Shown piece by piece: positions 13,321 through 23,713 of a DNA stretch of 64,000 bases. A model generated the notes under the pieces. The model did no database searches and was not told where the DNA came from. It worked only from the letters and a program-made list of their open reading frames with translations. The position numbers and the translations under genes are program-made. This DNA is from Amaurobius ferox (Eukaryota > Arthropoda > Arachnida > Araneae > Amaurobiidae). The number at the start of each line of letters is the position of its first letter. Positions within the stretch are counted from its first letter, which is position 1. The stretch spans positions 137,445,793-137,509,792 of the forward strand of contig OX578134.1 of assembly GCA_951213105.1 (NCBI GenBank), in the 5' to 3' direction.

Positions 13321-13929
13321 TATTTCTGTTTTTGCATGTTTACGACTTTTACAATTTATAATTATAAACATAGTTTGTTACTGAGTAATTTCATATGATT
13401 TTATTTTTCATAATAAATTTATTTTTATATTCAATGTGTTTATCCTTAATTTTACATCAGAATTTTTTTTTAACTTAGGGTGCCTATCAATAAGAAATAT
13501 ACTTGCCAGGATAGCATAAATAATTTTATTAATTTTCTAACATTAAATTATATAGGATTTTTTATTTAAAGTTGTCTAAAATTTCTTGTAAAAATAACAT
13601 TTTCTCATGATTCACGCTTGTTTAAATTTAATAAGTATTTACCAATTAAAATAATATTTTGTTTTTCAATTGTTTCAAAACATAGTATGTCAATTACCTC
13701 AAACACAGGCATAATTAATAACAAATTTTAATTGTGTTCTGTGATGCCTTCACATGTAAATTTATAAATACCTTAACTGCAAAATACTTTTCTTTACTTT
13801 TATTTTAGAAATGTAAAAACAGTATTTCAGTTATATCTGATCAAAGTACATTACTTGGCATATTTTGATGATATAAACATTAATGAAGTACTGAGTACTA
13901 GGAAATTAAAAAGAAAATAATAGGTTTAA
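13321..13929. other. intergenic gap between convergent genes
   Basis: It holds the 3' ends of the acyl-CoA dehydrogenase gene (plus) and the Mpv17-like gene (minus). It is strongly AT-rich, with AATAAA-like motifs on both strands. No coding signal. Confidence 0.6.
13412..13417 (+). terminator. polyadenylation signal of the acyl-CoA dehydrogenase gene
   Basis: A canonical AATAAA lies about 92 bases after the stop codon, followed by a T-rich stretch and TTCAATGTGT. This is a plausible 3' end. The placement is inferred from spacing alone. Confidence 0.5.
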
Positions 13930-14529
13930 CTAATTGTTATTTATTTCTTCAGATTTCAATTTACATTTATATTTTACATAAGGAGAATAAATATCAAACC
14001 CAAATGAAATAAAATTATCAAAAAATACCCTATATCTCAAAGGAAGTATATAAAAATTTATAAATTGTGCTGGTGGCCATATCAACCACTCGGCTGTATA
14101 AATTTTGGAGCCTTTTTCTAAAAGTTCTTCTTTTAACTGCTTTACAGAACCTTCTAATACTGCTACAGTGCCAAAATATACAGCTAAATTTACAGGAGAG
14201 AAAAGTATTTGATCATATAATACTTTTTTAACTACACATTTCATTGATGATCCTGGTATAAAAATATCTATCAGAATGTACCAGTAATGAGATAAAACTC
14301 CTGTACTTAGTCCAGCTGCAGCCATGTGGACTGTTCGTACTCTGTTTAATTTATCTTCCTGATTTGTTAAAATTTCATAATGTTGCTGTACAAGGTCTCC
14401 AGCTATACCCATTCCCATAGAAAATGCTGCATTTGTTAGAAGGAGATGTTCTTTAAATAAAAAGCTGCTGAAAGAAGCTGTTTTATAGAACACCCTCTTG
14501 AGGTATAAGTTAACTAGTGCAGCAGCCAT
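13930..14529 (-). CDS. Mpv17/PMP22 family protein (Mpv17-like protein 2 type)
   Basis: A 199-residue multi-pass membrane protein, expected in the inner mitochondrial membrane. The start is ATG 14529 (MAAALVNLYLKRVF). The open frame runs two codons further back to a TTG that I do not favour. The family signature lies near the C-terminus: EWLIWPPAQFINFYILPLRYR-like W-x-x-W-P-x-Q-x-x-N-F-x-x-x-P-x-x-x-R. Four hydrophobic segments can be seen, around residues 20-45, 75-95, 110-130 and 155-175. HMAAAGLSTGVLSHYWY is typical of the Mpv17L2 branch, whose human member is linked to mitoribosome assembly. Length matches that branch (about 206 residues). The coding part is one exon. An acceptor-like ttaatttcag lies just upstream of the ATG, so a 5' UTR exon is likely. 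Convergent with the acyl-CoA dehydrogenase gene. Confidence 0.93.
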   Translation of the reverse strand: MAAALVNLYLKRVFYKTASFSSFLFKEHLLLTNAAFSMGMGIAGDLVQQHYEILTNQEDKLNRVRTVHMAAAGLSTGVLSHYWYILIDIFIPGSSMKCVVKKVLYDQILFSPVNLAVYFGTVAVLEGSVKQLKEELLEKGSKIYTAEWLIWPPAQFINFYILPLRYRVFFDNFISFGFDIYSPYVKYKCKLKSEEINNN

Positions 14530-14534
14530 CGTCA

Positions 14535-14546
14535 AGAGAATTCTGA
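14535..14546 (-). promoter_or_regulatory. probable 3' splice acceptor before the Mpv17-like coding exon
   Basis: On the minus strand, ttttaatttcag precedes aattctcttgacg and then ATG. This polypyrimidine/AG pattern suggests the coding exon is preceded by a 5' UTR intron. The upstream exon was not identified. Confidence 0.4.
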
Positions 14547-14699
14547 AATTAAAAAGTTAGTACATAAGAAAATTTATACACACAATATGTACAGTAACAA
14601 GTAAAGGCAAAAACATATTTTTCTAAAGTTTGATTACTTGTATGTAACTTAAATGTATGAAACATATATGTATTAAAACGTATGCAATTTAAATGTAGA

Positions 14700-15270
14700 A
14701 AAAACAACGATATACCATTGGACTTTCTAGCTACTCCTGTTCTCAAGTTATTCACAAGAAACATTCTTATGGTGGGCACAAGACAGGCCAGCCGAATAAG
14801 GTTCAAAATCTATACATATATAAAGAATTATAATAAAAAACAATGACATACTGAATTTATACTTTTTAGCTACTTTGGCTTTTGTGTTATTTCCTAAAAA
14901 TGAGTACATTCCCATGGCAAGCCCAGGATGAACTTGATAAGGTTAAAAATCCAAAGAATTAAAATATACCACAAATGACAATGACATGCTAAATTTGGAC
15001 CTTCTAACTGCTCTGGTAACAAGTAATTAATATGGCTGGCTCAAGAAGAGTTAACCCGATGAGGTTCAAACTTAAAAGAATTAAAATATACCTAAAAAGT
15101 CAATGACATACTAAATTTAGGATTTCTATTGTTCCGGTTCTAAAATTATTCCTATGCAATTGAGTTTTTTCTAAGAAATGAGTACATTTCTATGGCAGGC
15201 TAGCCCGATAATGTTCAAAATTCAAAGAACTGGAATGTACCACAAATACGACGATATACCTAATTTCATG
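14700..15270. repeat. diverged tandem repeat, about 125 bp period
   Basis: At least four units share, in order, acaatgacatactaaattt-like, a ctagctactc/gttc block, gagtacattcctatggca and gataaggttcaaaattcaaagaatt. They begin near 14705, 14838, 14968 and 15093. Units are 60-75% alike by eye, so the array is old. It lies directly upstream of the Mpv17-like gene. Confidence 0.7.
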
Positions 15271-18200
15271 TTGCTGTGATTAATGAAACTTAATTAGCTA
15301 GAGCCTCAAAAATTTGAATCACAACAACATATAAATAAACATCAGATCAAGTGAAATAAAAGGTTGTAAAAAGTAAAGGGAATCCTTAATGTTGTCGATA
15401 AAATGTACAATATGTAAAGTTATAGTCTTATAATTTAAACTTAGTAAAGTCTTATAATTTAAACGAAATATAATTTGTTTAGTAAAATATTTCTTTATTT
15501 TTATGCGCACTATAAAAATAAATTAGGTCTATTGTTCTGATATGAAATCATTAGAAGAAAATGGATGCAAACTGATAATTTTGGACTCTCAGCAAAGCAG
15601 GGAATATGAACTGTATGGTAGGATGCATGGATTTCATGGGATTTTCCGTAGTTTTGGGAGTAATGTCCGTAAAACCGTAAGATGAAGTAAAAATCCGTAC
15701 AAATTACGGAAAATCCGTAAAAGTTGGCATCTCTGTACTTGGTGACATTTGTTCAAAATGGCGCACAAACTCCGCATTTTTGCTTTTATACGAAATCAAA
15801 TGGACACCTGGTAACCTTTATTTAGCGGTTACAAGTACAGCGTAATACTTGGCGAAATTTTTCGAAAATGGCATACAAACTGGGCAGTTCTGTTTTTATA
15901 CGGACAACTAGTAAAAAAAAAAAAATGCAGAATTTCCACAAAATTCCCTGACTTTTCCCGGTTTTTCTTGACCATTCTAAAATTCCCTGACTATTCGCGG
16001 TTTCCAGGTTGAGTGGCCATCCTGAGACACAACTTTAACAATGAGATCAACATAACATAATAAAACAAAACTGCACTGGAAATAAAATCCTGTATTGCAG
16101 AAATTGTGAAGCCAATAACAATTTTTTCGAATTCTATTGTTCACTTGTAATCAAATTACTTAGTACTAATGATAGAAAACAAAAGATTGCTGAAATGGAG
16201 AAAATGATTGAAGTATAGATCACAGTTTGTGATTGGTCTCTTGTGTATTTTAATTCAGAACAATTTATTAGAAACTTCATTATCAAGTTTATTAAATCAT
16301 CCAAATTCAGGATTACAATATCTTGTCTTTGATTTGTTATGTGAATAACAATGACCTTGAACATTTGACAATTTGAAACAAGAAGCAATGTATACATGGC
16401 ACCTTTGTAACAAAACAGCTAGCAAAAAGGAAATCCACAGTCTGAACTTGTTGATCTTGAACAGAAAATGAGGGGTGGGGAAAATAAAAAGCAATGTTAC
16501 AGGATGTTCATGATTGCAGGATTTTAAAAAATTGGAAGATCAATAACAGCAGGGCTGGTCAAATACATCCAAATAGGAGCCGGTTTTTAATGTACATTAT
16601 TTTGCATTTTGATGACATTTGGTAGAAAACACTTATATTATGATAAATAATTACAAGGGTATAACGTATAGAGGTTAACACTAACACTTAATAATAAATT
16701 TTAATTTTTAAAATTAATACTTAATATTTTAAAGCATTTATTGTTTCAAATTTAAATTTATAAGAAGCAAAAAAATTTTAGCAATTTTATTTTTTCCCCC
16801 ATAAAGATCAGGAATTTTAACCAATTTTTCTTGTGGTCCAGTTTAAGAGTTATATTTTTAGTTGATTGATGATTTTCTTTTGACAATTTGCCAAATTTCC
16901 AGTTCCTACCACTATTTTTTTTTAGGTGCCGTGGCCATTTGGCACCTGGGTTTTGTCCACTCCTGAATAATATTATTATTGACTCATTTTTATTAGTGGT
17001 AAAATTAGGTTAAAACTAATTTTTTTGTTAAACCCAGTTGGTAAATGTAGTGGCTAGGTACAAATATTAACTGGAAACTGTGAATCTGCAGTATTAACCA
17101 ATTTTAAAGTGAATCAAATTTTCTCCTTATATTATAACGGGTAATGTAAATAAGCCCAAGTGCTAAATCATCCTTCCACACTTGGATAGTTTTTACCACT
17201 CTTCCACATGGACATGGAGTAGATAACAAGATGATCAAAGCAAGCAATACTAAACTGCTAAAGCAAAGATTTAAAAATATTTTTGGAAAAAGATTATAAA
17301 TATTTACTTTCTTGCGAGACATTATTTCAAGTCTCCCCACATCATGGATAAAATCCTATTCGCTTAGAATAACAGGTCCTATAAGCACTTTCTTGCTTAA
17401 TATTATTGTTTTTATTGTAAAAATTAAATGTTTTATTAGATAGCAGCATGAGATGAGGAAAATACAGCAGCCATTGTTTGCCTTTACATTTCATCTTATA
17501 ACTTTAATTTTAAGAGAAATTTGTTTAATAACAAAATGGACTTAAAAGTTTCATGCTTAGTAAACTTCTTAAATATTCAATCTCTTTTTTATTGAACTAA
17601 TAAGAATTTTACATGCATTTATCAGAGAATCTGATTACAAGTGTGTTGATTCCTAGGTAGTAATATTAGTAATCACACTGTTAGTTGGCTGGCAAATTTT
17701 TGACTAATTTGAATATGTGAAAGGCATTACAAGGATTAAACCTGTTTAGTGGGGAAAGAAAAAATATTTTAATGGTAACAATAGCGATATATTTAAAATT
17801 TTTCTTTAAAAAAAAATATAAGTTCAACATGATTGTATACCACTTCCAAAATGTGTGTAAAAAAAAAAAATATTACCAAATACAAAACCTAAACATTGTT
17901 ATGAATTTTTGAAGTATAAAAAGCATCCTCTAATGTGATATTTAAAATTCCAGTATCAATGAAATTGTCCCTTAAGGGTTACCAATGCTGAGCTGCTAGT
18001 GAAAAGACTTGTTTTTATGATCATTAGAAACTAAATTAACAGTATTTTAATACCAAAAGTTGTTAGTATTTAAGCCAAGATTATTTCTATACACAGGTTC
18101 AAATTTGACATAAATTCATAAAAAGTTGATATAGTTCAATTGATATATAAGTTCAAATTTCAGAGGTCAGTGGATTTTTCATAAATATAAAAATACATAG

Positions 18201-18289
18201 ATACACACACACTGATACATACATACATACATATGAACCCAACATACATACCCAACATAGGAACCCAACATAGGTACATACATACATAT
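15271..18289. other. intergenic region, no gene recognised
   Basis: AT-rich. At 15630-15730 tccgtaaaaccgtaagatg and ttacggaaaatccgtaaaag repeat the word ccgtaa. At 15940-16010 a fragment repeats aattccctgac and ttcccggtttt. The sequence 18195-18290 is a tacatacatacatatgaacc microsatellite-like tract. No coding sequence is convincing. Confidence 0.5.
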
Positions 18290-18356
18290 GAACCCAACCA
18301 CATCCAACTGTGTGAAAAGACAGTTGCTTCTACTGATCATAAACATATATTTCATT

Positions 18357-18369
18357 AAAGTACACAGAG
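18357..18369. repeat. TSD, left copy (aaagtacacagag)
   Basis: This 13-bp word recurs as aaagtacatagag at 18875-18887 and aaagtacacagag at 19181-19193. Two consecutive retroposon insertions at the same site explain three copies. The uninterrupted right arm of the surrounding inverted repeat has the word once. Confidence 0.8.
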
Positions 18370-18621
18370 TTGTTGTTGTTGAGACCCAGACCGTCCGACC
18401 TACCAGAAAGGTGTAAGGTAACCGTTTGGATGGCCGGGAAGTGCCACCCAATTTAGACCGGAACACAGTGAGGGAGTCATCCACAGGGACCGTACCCTCC
18501 TTCTCCTACCACTAACCTCTCGGGCCCACATGTTTAACGTGATCGTACTCCGCATGAACACAGCGGCAGTTGTGGCAGCGTGCAAATCCAGCACGCAAAC
18601 CACCGGGCTACCACGCCCGAA
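18370..18621 (-). mobile_element. SINE, B box deleted, 3' part of a 5S-tRNA chimera
   Basis: The minus strand reads gggcgtggtagcccggtgg, then a body and a tail ending tctcaacaacaacaa. Against the copy at 18888 it lacks about 26 bases spanning the B box (ggttcgattcc), plus about 12 bases near 18517. Five bases separate it from a 5S rRNA sequence on the same strand upstream. Confidence 0.85.
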
Positions 18622-18625
18622 ATGT

Positions 18626-18743
18626 GCCAACAGCACGCGGTGTTCCCAGGTGGTCACCCACCCAAGTACTAACTGCGCCTGATGCTGCTTGACTTCGGTG
18701 ATCTAACGAGAACCGGTGTTTTCAGCACGGTAGGGCCGTTGGC
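18626..18743 (-). rRNA. rrn5S-like: 5S rRNA-like sequence, near complete (118 bp), probably SINE-borne
   Basis: The minus strand starts gccaacggccctaccgtgct and continues through ggttctcgttagatcaccga, an A-box-like aagcagcatcagg, agttagtacttgggtggg (canonical gatgg is changed) and tgaccacctgggaacaccgc, ending gtgctgttggc. Order, length (usual 119-120) and internal promoter elements match animal 5S rRNA. It differs at several sites, has no clear T-run terminator, and runs directly into a SINE, so it is more likely a retroposed head than a working 5S gene. Confidence 0.88.
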
Positions 18744-18874
18744 TGGCATATATGGGAGTGAGAATTTTGTTCATCAAACTACATTTGTTTTTATGTATAG
18801 TGTTCAGTGTTTGTTTTCACCTTTCATAATTACAATTTTTATATTATCAAATGATCTAGATACACAGAGTACAC
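18744..18874 (-). other. 131-bp leader upstream of the 5S part, within the same insertion
   Basis: The TSD arrangement places 18370-18874 in one insertion, so these bases, 5' of the 5S sequence on the minus strand, seem to have come with it. They are AT-rich with no recognised feature. They could be 5S spacer DNA carried along, or a separate small insertion. Confidence 0.4.
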
Positions 18875-18887
18875 AAAGTACATAGAG

Positions 18888-19180
18888 TTGTTGTTGTTGT
18901 TACCCAGATCGTCCGACCTACCAGAAAGGTGTAAGGTAACTGTTTGGACGACCGGGAAGTGCCACCCAATTTAGACCGGAACCCAGTGGGGGAGGCATCC
19001 ACAGGGACCGTACCCTCCTTCCCCTACCACCAACCTCTCGGAAGGACTTACGGACTCACATGTTTAACGTGATCGTACTCCGCGTGAACACGGCGGCAGT
19101 TTTGGCAGTGGCTGGAATCGAACCCGGGCACTATCGAGTGCAACTCCAGCACGCTAACCAATGGGCTACCGCGTCCCAAA
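18888..19180 (-). mobile_element. tRNA-derived SINE, full-length, with TSD
   Basis: The minus strand starts gggacgcggtagcccattgg, has B box ggttcgattcc, and ends with a tail that includes aacaacaacaa. It is flanked by aaagtacatagag (18875-18887) and aaagtacacagag (19181-19193), a 13-bp TSD with one mismatch. Confidence 0.92.
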
Positions 19181-19264
19181 AAAGTACACAGAGTGTAAAA
19201 TGTAGTCATTAAAAGGGCATATTGTGATTGGTATTTAACATTCCTTCACAGATTAACATGAAAA

Positions 19265-19591
19265 TTAAATCAACGTCCGTACAGCAGACAGAAGCCTATG
19301 GTTTAAGTACCACAGAACACCTTTTGCTACATGTGACTTCCAACAGCCAGCGGGGCTGGATTCTGTAATTTTTTTTAGGGGAAGAGTGCCAGCAAGGTAA
19401 GCCCACATAGGTCCATATTCGAATTGCAATGGATCAACTGTTGCACAAATGGCTGTTACCACATTGCAGCCTTTAACATAAAGTTCCATTCCGATACATG
19501 CACATGGAATTGTGAGAAAAAATAACCATATACAACCTACTCCAACTGATACACAAGCTCCATGACACATAGAGCATTTAAGCTTACATTC
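19265..19591 (-). CDS. cysteine-rich ORF inside the inverted-repeat element
   Basis: The minus-strand frame is open from 19591, reading RPCSECKLKCSMCHGAC and then VGVGCIWLFFLTIPCACIGM. It ends LLSAVRTLI and a stop at 19265-19267. The first ATG gives 101 residues (19570). The N-terminal part has a C-x2-C-x3-C-x2-C-x3-C spacing, followed by one hydrophobic stretch of about 18 residues that could span a membrane. Base composition is more GC-rich than the flanks. It fills the interior between the arms of the inverted repeat. I do not recognise the family. It may be a captured host exon or a chance frame. Confidence 0.35.
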   Translation of the reverse strand, partial: ECKLKCSMCHGACVSVGVGCIWLFFLTIPCACIGMELYVKGCNVVTAICATVDPLQFEYGPMWAYLAGTLPLKKITESSPAGCWKSHVAKGVLWYLNHRLLSAVRTLI

Positions 19592-19790
19592 ACTGCACGG
19601 ACGTCAGTTTAATTTCCATTGTAATCTGTGAAGGAATGTTAAATACCAATCAAAACTTCTACACCTTAAATACTAATCACCCTTTTATTGACCACATTTT
19701 ATGCTCTGTGTACTTTAATGACATATATAAGTTTGTGATTAATAGAAGCAGCTGTCTTATCACACATTTGGATGTGATGGGGTTAATAAA

Positions 19791-20025
19791 TACTGATTTG
19801 GTAAGATATAGATTTCATTTGGTTGTTCCAACTTTGCATAGATTTATAAAACCATTATATTTGTAGATGTAGAGTGTAAACAGATAACTACAAGTTTTAT
19901 TTTGTTCCAACTATAAATCTATACATTGTGACACTTTTGAAAAAGACAAATGAAGTAGAGGAATATATAAAAAGTTGTAAATTATTAAAATATGTTAGTT
20001 ATTGATATAAAGTTGTGCCTCATAT
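19791..20025. other. spacer before the piggyBac element
   Basis: AT-rich. The phrase atagatttata and ttgttccaact occur twice (19800-19850 and 19905-19925). No gene. Confidence 0.4.
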
Positions 20026-21741
20026 TTAACCCTTTCGGGATGGCGGCATTCTGAAACCGCCATGGCCCAAAGGACGGAGCGCTTTGTTTCCGAACTTTTC
20101 CCAAAAGACGGCTAATTTTTTGCGCTAAGCCTAACTCTCGAAAAAAATTCACTAAAAATCACCCGTTCAACACAGCATTCTACTTTTTTCAGGAAGAAAG
20201 GAAATACTTATTTTCTATTTGATGTATATTTTTTATATAAATTTTCTTTATCAAAATATTAAAAATTTTAGTGTATATATGTTTTAGGTACAGATGGATT
20301 ATTCTTTGGCACGTCCTTCCGATTTTTTAAAACTGTACCACATATATGCGTATTCTTAGACAACAAATACTTTGCAAGTACAGGAGAGGTAAAAAATATA
20401 TCCAAATACAAAGTATATCCTTTTCCTGAAAGTTCATTTAGAAATGTTTTCACAATGCGTTCTCCATACCCACCATCAGAGCTTGATAATTCCGTGTCCT
20501 TTCCAGTATACACAAGGAAATTCCATTTATAGCCTGATTCCGATTCTGACAATTTATATATTTTTATTCCATATCTGGACCTTTTCGAGGGGATATATTG
20601 ACGAAATCCCAGCCTTCCTTTCCATGAGAACAAAGATTCATCAATGAACACATTTCTTCTAGGAGTGTATATAGATTTAAATTTTGAAACTAATGCATCT
20701 AACACGGGTTTCAATTTATCTAGTCTTTGGGCATTACTATCAAGAGTAAAATGAAGGTAACGTAATATTCCTATAAATTGATCGCAATTCATAACTGAAT
20801 TAAAAAAAGGAGTACTGATAATTGGATTCTTAGAAAAATACATTTTAAGATTTGGTTTTCTGACAATGCTCGTCAAAATTACTAGTGCGAGAAACACACG
20901 AAATTCGTTTCCTGTCACAGGTGTAAATACATTGTCACAGGTGAAAATACATTTCAGTTCCTGTCACAGGTGTAAATACATTTAGGTGGAGTCTTCGATG
21001 TGGAAGGAGAGAGGAGATTTTTCTCCCATTTTTTCTTTACAAACTCATTAGTTGCTTTTACGATAAATTCTACTAGTTCATCATCAAAAAATATGCTAAA
21101 AAAATCAAGTTCCTTATCTAAATTAGGCGGCATGATATTGTGATTTATTCCAGGTATGTTAAAAAAACTCCAAAGAATTCAGATCTTTCAAATCACATGT
21201 CCAAACATCATTCGAAAAAACAGCAACTGAAGCTGGCGGCGTTGTAATAATAGTACGCTCAGAACCTGAAGAATCAATTGCATTTTCAGAATCATCATCA
21301 GAAATAACACTGTTCCACGATTCTTCACTATCTGCTTTGCTTTCATTACTGTCTGGTTCATTTACCATACACATATATTCTTCCACAGAAAGAAAAAGTC
21401 TCAAACCTCCCATATTTTTTATCCAAAATAGCCTAATCATTTCACTGTCGCACATTCCTTTAACCCCCCCCAGAACCATGCCCCCTCCCCGCTCCAAATG
21501 GAGAAATAATTCATTGGATTCTTTTTCTGCCAAGGTCAAGCACCTACAAAATCCTTCCACGGGCATTTAACGCCATCTAGTAGACAAATAAATTCAAATA
21601 AAAACGTTCCACGTAGAAACACCGATACGTGCCACTCAGCTTTTAGGGTAAAGTTCTCTCTGGCACTAGTGCGTGTCGTACGTCCTTGAATGCAAGTTCG
21701 CAGCTGGCACGCGGGCGTGCCAACCGTCGTGAAAGGGTTAA
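20026..21741 (-). mobile_element. piggyBac transposon with TTAA target duplications
   Basis: Both ends are flanked by TTAA (20026-20029 and 21738-21741). The ends begin CCCTTTC in each inward direction (20030 on; reverse of 21731-21737), followed by imperfect similarity (ggatggcggc versus acgacggttggc). Length between the TTAAs is 1,708 bp. The interior holds a broken piggyBac transposase on the minus strand. Confidence 0.93.
20268..21566 (-). pseudogene. piggyBac transposase, degraded
   Basis: Transposase of the DDE_Tnp_1_7 type. The N-terminal frame 21566-21159 has the usual acidic region (SDSEENAIDSSGSE-like). After a one-base shift in a T run near 21165, the frame reads PPNLDKELDFFSIFFDDELV and, past a short tandem duplication of tgtcacaggtgtaaatacat (20917-20978), TGNEFRVFLALVIL. 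The core at 20918-20268 keeps the first two catalytic Asp: VFIDESLFSWKG and LYLDIFFTSP. A stop at 20268-20270 cuts the protein before the third Asp and the C-terminal cysteine finger, so it cannot be active. Full-length relatives are 550-600 residues. Confidence 0.92.
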
Positions 21742-22281
21742 AAGCAAGTAAGTGCTCAACTGATCATCCAACAGTACCAATGGACCATAGTTTGGTTTCA
21801 CAGTCAGGCATTTCAGACAAGATTTCACAGCACCCTCTTACTTAGACCATTTTGAGGGTTGATGCGGCTTAACAATGGTCTGGAATTGTCAGTGATGGTT
21901 TTTGTGTGAATATAACCCTATTTTGCTCCTCTCACAGACTATCGCAGAATAGCCATTCTTTCAGTAGCATGTTTTGTGCTTTGTAGAGTGTAAAAAGATT
22001 ATCTGTGAAGTAAATAATTATTTAAAGAAACAGATTACAAAAGAAAATTTCTTCAATTGATTGCATTTAGGATGTAATTTATTTCTATTAAAAATTGAAA
22101 GAGACTTAGTTATTTAACTATTCTATACATGTGTTCATCATAAGAAATTGGTGCAGTATTATTAGTTAAAAACTGTTTGCAGAATTTTAATTAAATGTAT
22201 AAAAATTATATTTTGGATAGTGTTTACTTGGAGCTTTTTATATACTTTTTATTAACTGATGTATTGTGTCAGATACTACAC
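21742..22281. other. intergenic, no gene
   Basis: AT-rich sequence between the piggyBac and a tail-only insertion. At 21880-21960 short coding-like phrases occur without a sustained frame. Confidence 0.4.
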
Positions 22282-22292
22282 CCCTCCCTCTG

Positions 22293-22352
22293 ACCAGCCA
22301 TCCAAATTGTTGCTCAAGTCCTAGGACGAGTCGGGTGGTCTGGGCTTTTGAT
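22293..22352 (+). mobile_element. tail-only mini-retroposon with TSD
   Basis: 60 bp reading ccatccaaattgttgctc, then gacgagtcgggtggtctggg and cttttgat. It resembles only the last 60 bp of the SINEs. It is flanked by an 11-bp direct repeat ccctccctctg at 22282-22292 and 22353-22363. Confidence 0.75.
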
Positions 22353-22363
22353 CCCTCCCTCTG

Positions 22364-23705
22364 GGTAATCAACATCCGAGTTCCACACCTTTGATAGTAC
22401 ATTTATGTAAATTTGTGTTTATTTATAAGAATATGTACATAACTAGAAAATAAATTCCATTATCAGTATTCCTGAATAAATTAAACTTTGATTTTGCCTA
22501 GAAATAAGTAAATTAACAGTCAACGTGCTAGTATACCTTTTTAGGCTGAAAATAATACGTAATATTTCAATCTTTTGAGTATGCTAGCTTGTAATTTTTT
22601 GTGCATAATATTTTACAGTGAGACAATGTGTCTATTTTTTAATTTAGTTTATGATTATATGAATTAAATATATTTAAATATATATCCAAGAATATTTATC
22701 TAAATTTACTTAAACTAAAAAAATATATTTATGTTAGAGTTAAATATTTTGAAATGCTGATAATATTTATTAAAATAATATTTATTAATATTATAAAAGT
22801 ACAGTTCCATGCATTTTTTCACCTGCTCCTGTTTTTAAAAAAATGATTAAGGGAACCAATAATTGCCAAATCTAGAAGTCATGCTTTGTTTATTTCACAG
22901 TTCCTTCAGACGGCTTTCTCCATGAGTGCTAATATCTATGTGAAATCCCATGTTAAAAATGTTGCAATAGGTTCCTACGGGGGAGAACCATCTGAATATA
23001 GTACCTTGTGGTTACAGTTCAAGCAATGACATGATGAATGAAAACACAATCCTTAAAACGATTTTAGAATTTTTCTGGTAGTAGTAATTTTACATCACTT
23101 TGAACCTAGTAATGAAGCAGAGCCTTATTAGTTTTGCCAATCGTTAATAAAATTCTAAGTGCTTAGAATTGGCAATGGTAGTCAAGTCTATCAAGTAGTA
23201 TCAAGTCTATTTACTCTTACAAGTCAAATAATATCTTTGTTACTAGCATCTTTGGGACTGATTTTAAAAAATGAAATCATGCCCTGTATATTGCATTAAT
23301 GATCATACAGTTTGATTGCAAGTCAGCAGCGTCGCTAAAAAAAAAATTCTGGGGTGGGGGAGGCAACAAATATTTTGTTTTCTATTTCTCCAGATATCAC
23401 TTTTTAAAAGTCAATTGTTTTGATGGTTTCTTGGGGGAGAGGGTATGACCCATAAATCCTCCCCTGGCGACACTATTGTTTTCAGTACTCAGATAATTAA
23501 AATTATTTTATTTTAATTAACTGAAGTAAACTATTCAATTATAAAATGCTTACTCCCCTTTCACTCATCCAGAAAACGAACCTGAGTGATCTCTACAAGG
23601 ACTTCATGTGCAAGTTCCCTGATATGGAACAGGAACTTTAAAAGTATGTGATGTGGGAGGTTAAATTTGTTTAAACAGTTTTCAACCCTTTCTTCATGAA
23701 TGCAT
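22364..23705. other. intergenic, no gene
   Basis: Very AT-rich between 22560 and 22800. The sequence 23330-23480 has a G-rich tract (ctggggtgggggaggcaac) and cctcccctggcgacac that look like the ends of an old element. No coding sequence. Confidence 0.4.
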
Positions 23706-23713
23706 GAAATTTA

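Larger units (their letters stand above)
18290..19790. mobile_element. long inverted-repeat element interrupted by two SINE insertions
   Basis: The right arm, about 19588-19790, is the reverse complement of a left arm split in two: 18290-18369 and 19194-19285. Shared words read inward include cacatccaa-tgtgtg, cattaaagtacacagag, ttggtatttaacattcct and cacagatt. Joined across the SINEs, each arm is about 175-200 bp with a 300-bp interior, so the element was roughly 700 bp before the SINEs landed. No target duplication could be placed at its outer ends, where a tacatacata microsatellite adjoins on the left. The superfamily is unknown. Confidence 0.75.

Noticed and set aside
18626..18743. Functional 5S rRNA gene
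   Set aside because: Several substitutions including in the C-box region, no T-run terminator directly after it, and direct fusion to a SINE within one insertion.
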